From Baaleninema simplex PCC 7105 (lineage in GTDB: Bacteria > Cyanobacteriota > Cyanobacteriia > Cyanobacteriales > Geitlerinemataceae), in the NCBI RefSeq assembly GCF_000332355.1, contig NZ_KB235958.1, positions 1,634,609-1,681,425 on the forward strand: a DNA stretch of 46,817 nt, in the 5' to 3' direction. The notes beneath the pieces are model-generated. The model had not been told where the DNA came from, did not search any database, and saw only the letters and a list, made by a program, of their open reading frames with translations. Below are positions 8,150 to 17,266 of this stretch, in pieces (within the stretch, counting starts at the first letter, position 1; each line of letters opens with the position of its first letter). Position numbers and translations under genes: made by a program.

Positions 8150-8236
8150 GAAGGGGAGAGGGGGAGAGGGGGAGAGGGGGAGAGAGGGAGAAACTGTTAG
8201 CTGTTCCCTGTTCCCGATTCCCTGTTCCCTGTTCCC
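8150..8236. repeat. Purine-run and CTGTTCCC short repeats between convergent genes
   Basis: A run of AGGGGG-type 8-bp units (about 8152-8190) is followed by several CTGTTCCC-type units (about 8200-8236). They fill the gap between the stop of argG and the stop of the copper ATPase gene. No terminator with a T-run is evident. The sequence resembles the low-complexity repeats after the TpsB gene at 15277-15340. Confidence 0.75.
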
Positions 8237-8244
8237 AATTCTCT

Positions 8245-10596
8245 TCACCGAAACTGTCTCCGCAGTAAAAGCGAGTTGGTGACGACGCTAACGGAACTCA
8301 TGGCCATGAACGCGGCGGCGACGGCGGGATCGAGAAGAATTCCGAAACTGGGTAACAAGACGCCAGCGGCGACGGGAATTCCAATAGTGTTGTACGCAAA
8401 CGCCCAAATCAGGTTTTGGCGGATTTTGTTGAAGGTCGCCCGACTGAGGCGAATCGATTGGAGAATGTCGTCGAGTCGATCGCGCATGAGGACGATTTGA
8501 GCGGTTTCGACAGCCACGTCGGTTCCGCCGTGGAGGGAAATTCCCACGTTCGCTTTAGCTAAGGCCGGGGCGTCGTTCATTCCGTCGCCGACTAACGCCA
8601 CGTTGTACCCCTGTTCTTGTAACTCGACGATCGCACGAGCTTTATCGTCGGGACTGACTTCAGCGAAGACATCTTCGCCTAGCAATCCCACCTCACGGGC
8701 GATCGCGTCGGCGGCTTCTCGGCGATCGCCGGTGAGTAACTTCACGCGCAATCCCAATTTTTGTAAGTGTCGCACGGTTTCGGCGGCGTCCGATCGCAAC
8801 TCGTCTCGCACGGCGATAACTCCGGCCACTGCTCCATCAACGGCGACGTAAACCGCTGTATTTCCCCGACGAACGAAGGATTCTGCGTGTTGCGATACCT
8901 CGTCAGTCACCGAAACGCCATGTTTTTCTAGCCATAGCCGATTTCCAACCAGAACGTCTCGATTCTCGACGATCGCCGAAACGCCGAGTCCGGGTTCGGT
9001 GTGGACGTTTTCGACGGGGTGTAACGAAACCCCCGTGTTTTTAGCGTGACGGACGATCGCCTCGGCTAACGGATGACTGGTATTCTGTTCGACAGACGCC
9101 GCCATCGACAACGCCGAGACGGATTGAACGTTCCACACTTCCGTTACTGTGGGTTCTCCTCGCGTCAGGGTTCCCGTTTTATCGAAGACGACGGTATCGA
9201 GTTTGTGGACGTTTTCGAGAACGTCGCCGCCCCGGATTAACAATCCCCGTTCGGCCCCGATTCCCGTTCCCACCAAAATCGCCGTCGGTGTGGCTAATCC
9301 CAACGCACAGGGACAGGCGATCGCCAACACGTCGATGGTCAGCTTCAAACTCAACAATACTGGAGAAGTGGGGCGATCGAACATCTCGTGAACCGGCCCC
9401 AAATTGGGAAACTCGCGACTGACAGACAACACCTGCGGAAACCAATCCGTCCCAAACCCGTACCAAAACAGGAACGTCAAGGCGGCGATCGCCATAATTC
9501 CATAAGTAAAATATCCCGCCACAGTATCGGCCAACCGCTGAACCGGGGCTTTTCGGGTTTGCGCCTCCTGAACCAACCGGACGATGTGGGCGAGTGTCGT
9601 GTCTTTCCCCGTCCGCTGCGTCTGTACGACGATGCTTCCCGACTGGTTTAGGGTTCCCGTCGTCACCGTATCTCCCACCTGTTTGAGAACCGGCATCGGC
9701 TCCCCCGTTAACATAGACTCGTTAATAGCAGTTTGTCCGGCGACGATCTCGCCATCGACGGGAATTTTTTCCCCAGCCCGCACTTGAAGGAATTCCCCCA
9801 CTCGCACCTGGTTCGCCGGAAGGTCGAGAAGCGAGTTTCCGTCGAGGTGGTGTATCTTATCGGGATTCGTTACCAAACGAACTGTTTTCGGTTGCAACCC
9901 GACTAAAGATTTCAGCGACGCCGCCGCTCGATTTCTCGCCCGTTTTTCGAGCGATCGCCCCAACAGAACGAACCCCAGCAACATCACGGGTTCTTCAAAA
10001 AAGCAATCCCAACCCAAATTGGGAAACAACAACGCCGCACAACTGGCGACGTATGCAGTCGTCACCCCCAACCCGACGAGAGTGTTCATGTTGGGGGCGT
10101 TGTGCGTCAAACCTCGCCATCCATCCAGCAACAGGGGACGCCCCGGAACCAACAACGCCGCCGTCGCCAGGGTGAAGTGAAACCCAATGTTACTCAACCC
10201 CGGAATCGCCGGAAGTCCCAACATTTGAAGGTGTCCGACGACCGACAACACGATGAGGGCGATCGCCACCATCAGTTGTTGTTGCTGTTCTCGGGCGGCG
10301 TCTCGGTGGCGTTCTTCTGTCGCTTCCAAATCCTCTACGGACAATCCCGTCGCGGTACGCGGTTGGCTGGGAAATCCCGCTTCGGTGAGCGTTTGGGCGA
10401 GATGGTTCGGTTCGACGCGGTTCGGTTCGTATTCCACCGTCGCCATTTCCGTGGCGAGGTTGACGCAGGCGGATTTGACGCCGGGAATTTGGCTGAGTTT
10501 GCGTTCGACGGCTTTGACGCATCCCGCGCACTTCATCCCCCCGACATCGAGTGCGAGGGTTTGCGGGGTGTCGAGTTGGGATTGACTCAGTTGCAT
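8245..10596 (-). CDS. ctaA: Copper-transporting P1B-type ATPase (CtaA-like)
   Basis: This 783-residue heavy-metal ATPase has an N-terminal metal-binding domain with GMKCAGC (C23 and C26), eight predicted membrane helices, the intramembrane CPC motif in [13 protein letters not shown] near residue 427, the phosphorylated aspartate in DKTGTLT near 470, HPLAEA for the SEHPL-type nucleotide contact, and GDGMNDAP near 669. CPC together with a CxxC domain indicates Cu(I) specificity. Cyanobacteria have two such pumps, CtaA in the plasma membrane and PacS in thylakoids, that deliver copper for plastocyanin and oxidase. The MKCAGCV form and N-terminus look more like CtaA; PacS is the alternative. The gene is monocistronic as far as can be seen. 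Confidence 0.93.
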   Translation of the reverse strand: MQLSQSQLDTPQTLALDVGGMKCAGCVKAVERKLSQIPGVKSACVNLATEMATVEYEPNRVEPNHLAQTLTEAGFPSQPRTATGLSVEDLEATEERHRDAAREQQQQLMVAIALIVLSVVGHLQMLGLPAIPGLSNIGFHFTLATAALLVPGRPLLLDGWRGLTHNAPNMNTLVGLGVTTAYVASCAALLFPNLGWDCFFEEPVMLLGFVLLGRSLEKRARNRAAASLKSLVGLQPKTVRLVTNPDKIHHLDGNSLLDLPANQVRVGEFLQVRAGEKIPVDGEIVAGQTAINESMLTGEPMPVLKQVGDTVTTGTLNQSGSIVVQTQRTGKDTTLAHIVRLVQEAQTRKAPVQRLADTVAGYFTYGIMAIAALTFLFWYGFGTDWFPQVLSVSREFPNLGPVHEMFDRPTSPVLLSLKLTIDVLAIACPCALGLATPTAILVGTGIGAERGLLIRGGDVLENVHKLDTVVFDKTGTLTRGEPTVTEVWNVQSVSALSMAASVEQNTSHPLAEAIVRHAKNTGVSLHPVENVHTEPGLGVSAIVENRDVLVGNRLWLEKHGVSVTDEVSQHAESFVRRGNTAVYVAVDGAVAGVIAVRDELRSDAAETVRHLQKLGLRVKLLTGDRREAADAIAREVGLLGEDVFAEVSPDDKARAIVELQEQGYNVALVGDGMNDAPALAKANVGISLHGGTDVAVETAQIVLMRDRLDDILQSIRLSRATFNKIRQNLIWAFAYNTIGIPVAAGVLLPSFGILLDPAVAAAFMAMSSVSVVTNSLLLRRQFR

Positions 10597-10771
10597 AGGG
10601 GACAGAGAAACGTCTGTACTTTAGGATAGCGAGTCGAAACGAGGTTTACGAGTGTTTCAGGGAGACGAGACGAGAGCCAGCGATCGCCGGGATCGATCGA
10701 GGTTGCTTTCGGGGCGATCGCTGCGGGTTCGCCACTAGACTGTCGTTATCAAAAAATTTGGGTCTAAAACC

Positions 10772-10788
10772 CCGCCCTTCTAGGGCGG
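10772..10788. promoter_or_regulatory. Left-end hairpin of the tnpB element
   Basis: A perfect 7-bp stem CCGCCCT/AGGGCGG encloses a three-base loop, 58 bases ahead of the tnpB start. In IS200/IS605 elements, subterminal hairpins are recognised by the single-strand transposase. On the minus strand the same structure is followed by GGTTTTAG and could act as a weak terminator. Confidence 0.55.
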
Positions 10789-10845
10789 CTTTTGACAATC
10801 CTGTTTTTTGTTCTAAAATATTCAGAACAATCAAGCTAAACGACA

Positions 10846-12192
10846 ATGCTTGTTCTCGAGTTCAAAGTCAAAGGTAAACCCCACCAATACGCAGCGATTG
10901 ACGAAGCGATCCGAACCGCACAGTTCGTTCGCAACAAGGCACTGCGCTATTGGATAGATAACCGAGGTGTTAACAAATACGACCTCAACAAATACTGTCG
11001 AGTCCTGGCTCGAGAGTATGGCTTTGCCCGAGAACTCAACAGCACGGCTCGTCAAGCCTCAGCCGAACGCGCTTGGTCGGCAATTTCTCGTTTTTTCGAG
11101 AACTGTCGCAAGTCTGTTCCTGGACACAAAGGATATCCCAAGTTCAAGAAAAACAGTCGTTCCGTTGAGTACAAAACTTCCGGTTGGAAGTTACTCGACC
11201 CCAAGCATATTGTCTTTACGGATAAGAAAAATATAGGACGACTAAAACTGGTTGGAACTTGGGATTTGGCGTTTTACAGTACAGAACAAATTAAACGGGT
11301 TCGACTGGTTCGCAGGGCTGACGGTTACTACGCACAGTTCTGCGTTAGTGTCGAGGTTCGAGAAACACTCGAACCGTCAGGAAATACCGTGGGGTTGGAT
11401 GTCGGACTCAAGGAGTTCTACACCGATTCAAACGGAGAATGCGAACCGAATCCGAGGTTTTACCGAAACGCTGAGAAAAAGCTGAAACGCGCTCACCGAA
11501 GGGTGAGCAAAAAACAGAAAGGCTCTGCCAACCGGAAAAAAGCCGTCAATCAACTCGGGCGAGTACACCTCAAAATAAGTCGGCAACGTGAAGAACACGC
11601 CAAGAGACTGGCGCGTTGCGTAATCCGATCTAACGATCTGGTGGCCTACGAAGACTTGAGGATTAAGAATCTGGTAAGAAACCACTGTCTCGCCAAGTCG
11701 ATTCACGATGCAGGTTGGTATCAGTTCAGGAAGTGGTTGGAACAGTTTGGAGAAAAGTTTGGCAGGATAACCGTTGCGGTCGAACCTGCCTATACCAGCC
11801 AAGCCTGTTCGAGTTGCGGCACGGTGGTCAAGAAAAGTCTCTCGACTCGAACTCACGTTTGCCAGTGTGGGTGCGAGTTGGATAGAGACCACAACGCAGC
11901 CATCAACATCCTGAACGCTGCCTTGAGTACGGTAGGGCATACCGGAACTTTGGTTCGGCTTCGCTCACCGAGCGCAGTCGAGGTGAACGCTTCTGGAGAT
12001 TTGACCGCTACTTTGGCTGGTGCAAACCTGTCAGAGCAAGTCGGATCGTTGAAGGAAGAATCCCCACGCCGTGATAGCTGGGGAGTGTCAAGCTGCGACT
12101 TCTGGAGTGGGGGCGTTTCGCACGTAATCGAGGTTGAGGAAAAGCATCGTATACACCACGGACATAAAATATCCCGCCAGCGCGATGACTAA
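10846..12192 (+). CDS. tnpB: RNA-guided endonuclease TnpB (transposon protein, OrfB family)
   Basis: This 448-residue frame has all three RuvC motifs: D185 in GLDVGLKEF, E269 in AYEDLRIKN, and DRDHN at 346-350. A zinc ribbon is formed by C321, C324, C339, C341 and C343, and the N-terminal helical domain is complete. TnpB uses an RNA made from the 3' end of its own element to cut DNA and so keep the element in the genome. The core protein looks intact. The normal TnpB tail (near EESP at about residue 405) is followed by some 40 extra residues because the frame has no stop at the right end and reads on into the neighbouring gene on the opposite strand. Confidence 0.9.
   Translation: MLVLEFKVKGKPHQYAAIDEAIRTAQFVRNKALRYWIDNRGVNKYDLNKYCRVLAREYGFARELNSTARQASAERAWSAISRFFENCRKSVPGHKGYPKFKKNSRSVEYKTSGWKLLDPKHIVFTDKKNIGRLKLVGTWDLAFYSTEQIKRVRLVRRADGYYAQFCVSVEVRETLEPSGNTVGLDVGLKEFYTDSNGECEPNPRFYRNAEKKLKRAHRRVSKKQKGSANRKKAVNQLGRVHLKISRQREEHAKRLARCVIRSNDLVAYEDLRIKNLVRNHCLAKSIHDAGWYQFRKWLEQFGEKFGRITVAVEPAYTSQACSSCGTVVKKSLSTRTHVCQCGCELDRDHNAAINILNAALSTVGHTGTLVRLRSPSAVEVNASGDLTATLAGANLSEQVGSLKEESPRRDSWGVSSCDFWSGGVSHVIEVEEKHRIHHGHKISRQRDD
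11930..12092 (+). ncRNA. Probable omega (reRNA) region at the 3' end of tnpB
   Basis: By analogy with characterised TnpB systems, the guide RNA scaffold overlaps the 3' end of tnpB and ends at the element's right boundary, with the guide taken from the flank. Here the last part contains the CCCCA/TGGGG hairpin at 12062-12083 and ends near GAGTGTCAA at 12092. The 5' limit is a guess. If the boundary is right, the guide would be read from the 3' part of the membrane protein gene that follows. Confidence 0.4.
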
Positions 12193-12849
12193 GGATAGCA
12201 GAACGTTCAAAACCAGTTGTACGATGGGGAACGCAGCAAAGATACCCACCAAAAAACCGACGATAAATCCCAGAACGATAAAGATAATCAAAAAGCCGAT
12301 TCCAATGATAAGAAAACGACCGAAGACTTTCCACCATTGTCCTTTTACGAGATTCCGGCTGTATTGAAAGGCATTAAATCCACAATCTCGCAGCGCGATC
12401 GCTTGTCCGATAAAGGCGAGGTTGACCGCTAAATAAATTCCAGGCACGACCAACAGCACTGTCCCGACACCGATAATTAACGAGGCAACTAAGCTGACGA
12501 CAACCGTAATTGCAATTTTAGGAACTGCCAGTTGTAACGCGGTCTTCGCATCGATAGACTGTCCGAGAACGGCTCGTTCTGAGACGATGTGTGTTGCCAA
12601 TGCAGACATCGTTCCTAATACGATCGCCAAAATGTAAAAAACGACTAAAATTGTAATATTTGATGATGTAAACTCAATCGTCTCTCCAGGAGTTTCGGGT
12701 TGTGGAATAAATTGACTGATGACAATCAGTGGAAGGTTGACGATGAGAGTAAAAGTCGCGAACGTTGAGATATTTTCTTTGAAAATCGTCCAACCGAGGT
12801 CGAAATAATCTCCAACTTCTGCATTGGCTTTTTGTAAAGTTTGTTGCAT
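12088..12849 (-). CDS. Multi-pass membrane protein, YciC/GDPD-membrane-domain-like
   Basis: This 253-residue protein begins with a soluble stretch (DYFDLGWTIFKEN) typical of the family related to the glycerophosphoryl diester phosphodiesterase membrane domain. It then has about six hydrophobic segments: around residues 30-45, 68-88, 115-150, 177-205 and 210-240. A GTVLLVVPGIYLAVN segment near the middle is a recognisable family feature. The function is unknown. The final codons and TGA stop lie at the right end of the neighbouring tnpB element, so the native C-terminus may have been replaced by IS-derived sequence. ATG at 12849 is the first start and is followed by a conserved-looking N-terminus. 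Confidence 0.75.
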   Translation of the reverse strand: MQQTLQKANAEVGDYFDLGWTIFKENISTFATFTLIVNLPLIVISQFIPQPETPGETIEFTSSNITILVVFYILAIVLGTMSALATHIVSERAVLGQSIDAKTALQLAVPKIAITVVVSLVASLIIGVGTVLLVVPGIYLAVNLAFIGQAIALRDCGFNAFQYSRNLVKGQWWKVFGRFLIIGIGFLIIFIVLGFIVGFLVGIFAAFPIVQLVLNVLLSLVIALAGYFMSVVYTMLFLNLDYVRNAPTPEVAA

Positions 12850-13395
12850 GGTTCTTAATCCAATTTTGAGAAGTGTTTAAAAATTTATAATTGAAATCAA
12901 GCGAAGACTTTTATGGTATACTTAAATTGTTGAAAATTTCTAGTTTTTCGAGATTTTTTTAAGATTCCGAACTGTCTCTGACTACTGCATCGTCTTGTCG
13001 CGGGCGATCGCCAGTCTCAGCCCAATTCGGTAAATTCAGAAATTGATAACTCTAATGATGCTGGTCAGTTACGATCCTTTCGTGATAAGGATTCAAAAAA
13101 AGTAACATTACTCCTCATTACTACCTGGACAGGTTCTTATTTCGTGGCTTCCTGTGGCGGTGTGACCGTCGATCGGCTCAAAGCGTATGTTTAAAGCCAA
13201 AACACCCCGTCCTCCAATTCCCCTCTCGTTATAGCCGACAGCCGACAGGCCATAACGGAAGGCCCCTTAGAGATTAATGTTGGCAGTTTCGCAAGGCGAT
13301 CGCGACGGGTCGGAAAACTGAGCTGCATAGCGAATTCCTGAGAGGGTGGTATCGTCGTAGGAAATAACAACCACAGACAAATCGAGGAGGCGTGA
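12850..13395. other. Intergenic region between membrane protein and TpsB genes
   Basis: There is no gene here. The first 100 bases are AT-rich and probably hold the promoter of the minus-strand membrane protein. An inverted repeat pairs GTTATAGCC (13228-13236) with GGCCATAAC (13248-13256) around an 11-base loop. An unusually good ribosome binding site, GAGGAGG at 13384-13390, precedes the GTG of the TpsB gene. Nothing else was recognised. Confidence 0.6.
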
Positions 13396-15231
13396 GTGAA
13401 AGGTTGGCGATCGTGGTGTGGTGTCAGTGTCGGACTTGCGATAACGTGGCTGTCAACTGCTGAATCTTTGTCCGCTCGCGTCGTCCCGAAAACAACTCAA
13501 GCGCTTTTAGAGATGCCGAAAAAGCGCTCGTTCGGGCTGGAAACGCAGCAACCGACCCAAAAACAGCACGCCCAAAACGTGCCGTCGATTCCGCCGATTC
13601 AAACAGATCCCGAACCCGATCCCGGCGATCGATTCGGATCGCCCGAACCGGAAGCCGAACCCCTCGAACCGGACGACGAAACCCTACCGACTGAACCCGA
13701 ACCGCCTCCCCCGACTCCCGAAACCGATCCCGACGCACCTCAATTCTTCGTAGAAACGGTCGAAGTCGTCGGAAGTAGCATTTTCACGCCCGAAGAACTG
13801 AGCGCCTTCACCGCCGCCGTCGAAGGGCGAGAGGTGACGTTACAAGACTTACAAGCTGTCGCCGACGCCATTACCCAAGAATATCTCGATCGCGATTACA
13901 TCACCTCTCGCGCGATCGTCCCCAACCAAGATATCGAAGGGGGCGTCGTGACCATCCAAATTATCGAAGGGCGTCTCGGGGAAATCCGCATCGAAGGAAC
14001 CGAACGACTCAGCGAATCCTTCGTTCGCAGTCGCATCGAACTCGCCGCCGACGTTCCTCTCGATACCGCCGCCCTTGAAGACCAATTGCGCCTGTTGCGG
14101 GCCGATCCCCTCTTTGAAAGCGTCGAAGCCAGCTTGCGGGCCGGAGACGACATCGGCGAAAGCTTGCTCGTCGTGCGCGTCACCGAAGCCAATCCCTTCG
14201 GGTTCCGCGTCGCCACCGACAACTACTCGCCCCCTAGCGTCGGCGGCGAACGGGCGATCCTCGGCGTGCGCCATCGAAACTTGGCCGGGTTCGGCGACGA
14301 AATCGACATTGAATATAACTTTACTTACACCAACGGGTTAGACTTCTTCGATATCGCTTACCGCATTCCCGTCAACCCGATGGAGGGAACGCTTCAGTTT
14401 CGCGTCTCCCCGAACCGCAACGAAATCACCCAAGCCCCCTTCGATGAATTTGACATTCGCGGCGAGTCGAACCTCTACGAAATCGATTTTCGACAGCCCT
14501 TGATTCGTACCCCTCGCGAAGAATTTGCCCTATCGGTGGGGTTTTCTTGGCAAGACAGCCAAACTTTTCTCGACGACGACCCCGAACCCTTCGGTATCGG
14601 CCCCGACGAAGACGGCCGCAGTCGCACGCGATCGCTCCGCTTCAGTCAAGATTACGTGCGTCGGGACACGAGCGGGGCGTGGGTATTGCGATCGCAAATG
14701 CGCTTCGGAACCCGAATGTTTGACGCCACCATCAACTCGGGAGACGACCCGGACGGGCAGTTTTTCAGTTGGTTGGGACAGTTCCAACGCATCCAACGCC
14801 TCGGAGACGACCACCTCCTCATCGCTCGCCTGTTCGCCCAACTATCCCCCGATCCCCTGCTTCCCTCCCAACAGTTCGTCATCGGCGGCGGTCAGTCGTT
14901 ACGGGGCTATCGCCAAAACGTCCGGGCGGGAGATAACGGCTTTAGCTTCTCCATCGAAGACCGAATTACCCTGCTGCGGGACGCTTCGGGACTGCCAAAA
15001 CTGCAAGTGTTGCCCTTTTTAGACATGGGGGCGGTGTGGAACCACGACGATAACCCCAACGCCCAAGCGAGCCAACGATTTTTAGTGGGTTTGGGAGTTG
15101 GGGCAATTTGGGAAGCCTTTCCCGGCTTCGTCCTTCGTGTCGATTATGGCGTTCCCCTCGTCGATTTGAGCGATCGCGGCGAGAACATACAAGATGACGG
15201 GTTTTACTTCAGCGTCGGATACGAGTTTTAG
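13396..15231 (+). CDS. TpsB-type outer-membrane transporter (ShlB/FhaC family)
   Basis: This 611-residue protein carries an N-terminal signal peptide (hydrophobic stretch about residues 9-25). A Pro/Glu/Asp-rich linker spans about 70-112, a POTRA domain beginning VETVEVVGSSIFTPEEL spans about 117-190, and a second POTRA-like region runs to about 270. The C-terminal beta-barrel contains the LRGY motif near residue 506 and ends in aromatic YEF. These proteins secrete a partner exoprotein (TpsA) across the outer membrane. The GTG start is supported by GAGGAGG five bases upstream. No TpsA with a hemagglutinin-type secretion domain is in the window. The Pro/Glu-rich linker is common in cyanobacterial members. 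Confidence 0.9.
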   Translation: MKGWRSWCGVSVGLAITWLSTAESLSARVVPKTTQALLEMPKKRSFGLETQQPTQKQHAQNVPSIPPIQTDPEPDPGDRFGSPEPEAEPLEPDDETLPTEPEPPPPTPETDPDAPQFFVETVEVVGSSIFTPEELSAFTAAVEGREVTLQDLQAVADAITQEYLDRDYITSRAIVPNQDIEGGVVTIQIIEGRLGEIRIEGTERLSESFVRSRIELAADVPLDTAALEDQLRLLRADPLFESVEASLRAGDDIGESLLVVRVTEANPFGFRVATDNYSPPSVGGERAILGVRHRNLAGFGDEIDIEYNFTYTNGLDFFDIAYRIPVNPMEGTLQFRVSPNRNEITQAPFDEFDIRGESNLYEIDFRQPLIRTPREEFALSVGFSWQDSQTFLDDDPEPFGIGPDEDGRSRTRSLRFSQDYVRRDTSGAWVLRSQMRFGTRMFDATINSGDDPDGQFFSWLGQFQRIQRLGDDHLLIARLFAQLSPDPLLPSQQFVIGGGQSLRGYRQNVRAGDNGFSFSIEDRITLLRDASGLPKLQVLPFLDMGAVWNHDDNPNAQASQRFLVGLGVGAIWEAFPGFVLRVDYGVPLVDLSDRGENIQDDGFYFSVGYEF

Positions 15232-15276
15232 AGTCACCAGTCACCAGTCACCAGTCACCAGTCACCAGTCACCAGT
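15232..15276 (+). repeat. Six AGTCACC 7-bp tandem repeats
   Basis: Six perfect 7-bp units start at the base after the TpsB stop codon (15232-15273) and end with a partial AGT. A second, unrelated 8-bp repeat begins immediately afterwards. Such microsatellite-like runs arise by replication slippage. Confidence 0.95.
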
Positions 15277-15340
15277 GGGGAGATGGGGAGATGGGGAGAT
15301 GGGGAGATGGGGAGATGGGGAGATGGGGAGATGGGGAGAT
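15277..15340 (+). repeat. Eight GGGGAGAT 8-bp tandem repeats
   Basis: Eight perfect 8-bp units occupy 15277-15340 between the convergent TpsB and methyltransferase genes. The copy number is likely to vary between strains. A complementary CTCCCCATCTCCC follows at about 15353-15365, so the transcript of either strand can fold back on the repeat and might serve as a bidirectional end signal. Confidence 0.95.
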
Positions 15341-15368
15341 AATGTGAAACGTTCTCCCCATCTCCCGG

Positions 15369-16274
15369 TCATTTCGATACCTCCCTTTGGGCGACGCACA
15401 TCAGCGACAACGCTGCTTCGGGAGAATCGGGGTCGATTCCCGAGAAACGCTGGGCGATGCGGTATTTGGACGCCGATCGCCCGATGTTACCCTGGAAAAT
15501 TTCCGCCCCTAGGTCGTGGTTGTGCGGAAAGATGCGGGTAGAAAAGCCCACAGGATCGAGAACCGAACGAAACCAATCCGCCGTCACGCCGTCGCCGGGG
15601 ACGTGGTGTGCTTCGCTGGCGAGGGCGCACTCTTGCTCGCATTTGGAGGCGTGACCGCCCCGTTCGATCCAGCGATAGAGGGGCAAACGGGCTTCCCAGA
15701 TAAACCGGGCCAGTCCCTTATAATGCCACGCCGTTTGTTGGGGGTCGTGGTCGCACACCAAGACGCCACCGGGTTTGACCAGACGTGCGGCTTCTCGCAA
15801 GGCTTGGGTCATGTCGTCGCAGTGATGCAGGGTGGCGTTGACGACGACGATATCGGCAATTTGCGATCGCAAGGGTAACTGTTGCGCGTCGGCTAGAAGC
15901 GGTTGATAGCCCAGTTCGGCGGCCATTTTTAACGCCCCGAAACTGATATCGACACCGATTAACAGTTTGGGACGACCGCCGACGGAGGCGAAAACGTTCC
16001 CCGGACCGCAACCGATATCGACGACGATTTTATCGTCCCAGGAACCGGTGGCCGCCTGCCAGCGATCGATAAACGCGCGATCGCGATGGCACGCCTCGAA
16101 GTACGATCGCCCCCATTGGGGATGGCCAAAGTATTGAGCGTTCGCAGCTAAAGCGAGAGTGAGGCGATCGGGCGAAACGCTCGTACAGGAAATTCCATCG
16201 ATGTACTCGGGCGTCACGCCCTCGTGCAAGGCATCCTCGAGAGAGGAGATAACGGATACAGTGCTATAGGTCAT
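15369..16274 (-). CDS. Class I SAM-dependent methyltransferase
   Basis: This 301-residue protein uses the ATG at 16272-16274. The frame continues 53 codons further upstream, but that extension overlaps the preceding gene and is low complexity. The SAM-binding motif I VVDIGCGPG is at residues 84-92, followed by the acidic IGVD at the end of strand 2, an ADAQQLPLRSQIADIVVVNATLHH stretch typical of methyltransferase type 11, and LVKPGGVLVCDHD. The gene lies 53 bases after a phytanoyl-CoA dioxygenase-like gene on the same strand. The two probably act in one small-molecule pathway. The substrate is unknown. Confidence 0.85.
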   Translation of the reverse strand: MTYSTVSVISSLEDALHEGVTPEYIDGISCTSVSPDRLTLALAANAQYFGHPQWGRSYFEACHRDRAFIDRWQAATGSWDDKIVVDIGCGPGNVFASVGGRPKLLIGVDISFGALKMAAELGYQPLLADAQQLPLRSQIADIVVVNATLHHCDDMTQALREAARLVKPGGVLVCDHDPQQTAWHYKGLARFIWEARLPLYRWIERGGHASKCEQECALASEAHHVPGDGVTADWFRSVLDPVGFSTRIFPHNHDLGAEIFQGNIGRSASKYRIAQRFSGIDPDSPEAALSLMCVAQREVSK

Positions 16275-16327
16275 CGTTTCAGATAAAAGTCGTCGGTGAA
16301 ACCTATCGAACGGAAAAACTATGGCGA

Positions 16328-17266
16328 CTAGGAATAGCGAACTTGCAGCAGCAGGCGATGCTGGCGAGTCGGGGCTTTGAGTTTGTGGAAGCAAGAGGGG
16401 TCTTGAAAGAAGCCAAATCCAGCGTCGCCGCAAATGACGAGTTCCCGATCGCTACCGTAACGGGCTGCGATCGCTTCGTCGGTATGACGTCCAGACTTCA
16501 GTAACATTCCCAAGGGTTTATGGTGGTGGGAACCGCGAACCATCACGTGAGGACCGGACAGTTCGTCTGCGACGGGAGTGATGTAGAAGTAAGCCGTCAC
16601 GAAGTTGTATCCGGCGATGTCGTAGTGATAGTTCGTCGGCGGATAGCCGGTGCGAAGTTCGGTTTCGGGTAAGTCTGAGGCGAGACTCCAGGTCAGATGG
16701 CTGGTGATTTGCGTTGGGGAATACCGCAGATAGGTCGAGGCGATTTGATGTAGCAGGGGATCGCTGGCGACTTCTGCAACCCCCGGACAGGTTTCGGGTT
16801 CGATCGCCAGGGCCCGAAGGGGACGGTGTCCGTCAGGTAAGCGGCCGGTTTCGTCGAGTTCGCCGATAAAAAAGGGGCGATCGTAACCGGGTTCGGTACA
16901 TGCGGTTCGGTTGGCGTAGTTCAGACAGGCCGAAACAGTCGCCTCGGGAATTCGCAAGCCGAAGGCGACGGCGTGGGTTTTGACTTCCGAGACGATTTCG
17001 CCGAGGGAGGCGTCTGCGAGGACGACGGGCGATCCTGGGTTAAAGGCGTTTGTCTCGACGCCGAGAGGGAGTTTTTGGCGAATATTTTGCAGCCAACTGT
17101 AGGACTGGCGAAACCAACGAAATCGACTAAATCGCTGGGTGATATCGCCACGCATCAGTCGTTCGATCGCGTTGGGGGAGGTACTCAACCGTCCGTTTAA
17201 GCGAATCATGGTTCGAGCTTTTAAGTTGGGCGATCGCTCGCTCTGCAAGACTTTTGTTGCGCTCAT
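16328..17266 (-). CDS. Phytanoyl-CoA dioxygenase-like Fe(II)/2-oxoglutarate oxygenase
   Basis: This 312-residue protein has a double-stranded beta-helix with the metal-binding facial triad: HYD at 214-216 gives H214 and D216, and H294 in CFHKLKAPT is the distal histidine. R304 is a plausible 2-oxoglutarate anchor. Such enzymes hydroxylate, or occasionally halogenate, small molecules. The aspartate is present, so hydroxylation rather than halogenation is the default. It is first in a two-gene unit with a methyltransferase. An inverted repeat GCCGGTTCG/CGAACGGC (17303-17322) lies just upstream of the ATG. Residues 1-60 resemble no family I recognise. Confidence 0.82.
   Translation of the reverse strand: MSATKVLQSERSPNLKARTMIRLNGRLSTSPNAIERLMRGDITQRFSRFRWFRQSYSWLQNIRQKLPLGVETNAFNPGSPVVLADASLGEIVSEVKTHAVAFGLRIPEATVSACLNYANRTACTEPGYDRPFFIGELDETGRLPDGHRPLRALAIEPETCPGVAEVASDPLLHQIASTYLRYSPTQITSHLTWSLASDLPETELRTGYPPTNYHYDIAGYNFVTAYFYITPVADELSGPHVMVRGSHHHKPLGMLLKSGRHTDEAIAARYGSDRELVICGDAGFGFFQDPSCFHKLKAPTRQHRLLLQVRYS

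Larger units (their letters stand above)
10740..12092 (+). mobile_element. IS200/IS605-group element carrying tnpB only
   Basis: A tnpB gene is bounded on the left by a GC-rich hairpin (CCGCCCT/AGGGCGG, 10772-10788) next to GGTTTTAG on the minus strand, a typical left-end structure of these elements. On the right is a CCCCA/TGGGG hairpin (12062-12083) followed by GAGTGTCAA, a typical right end. There is no tnpA (HUH transposase), so movement would need one in trans. Exact ends are approximate, since these elements lack inverted repeats and target duplications. Confidence 0.7.

Noticed and set aside
16275-16433. A 53-codon N-terminal extension of the methyltransferase
   Set aside because: It overlaps the coding region of the dioxygenase and is low complexity; the ATG at 16272-16274 gives the normal protein.
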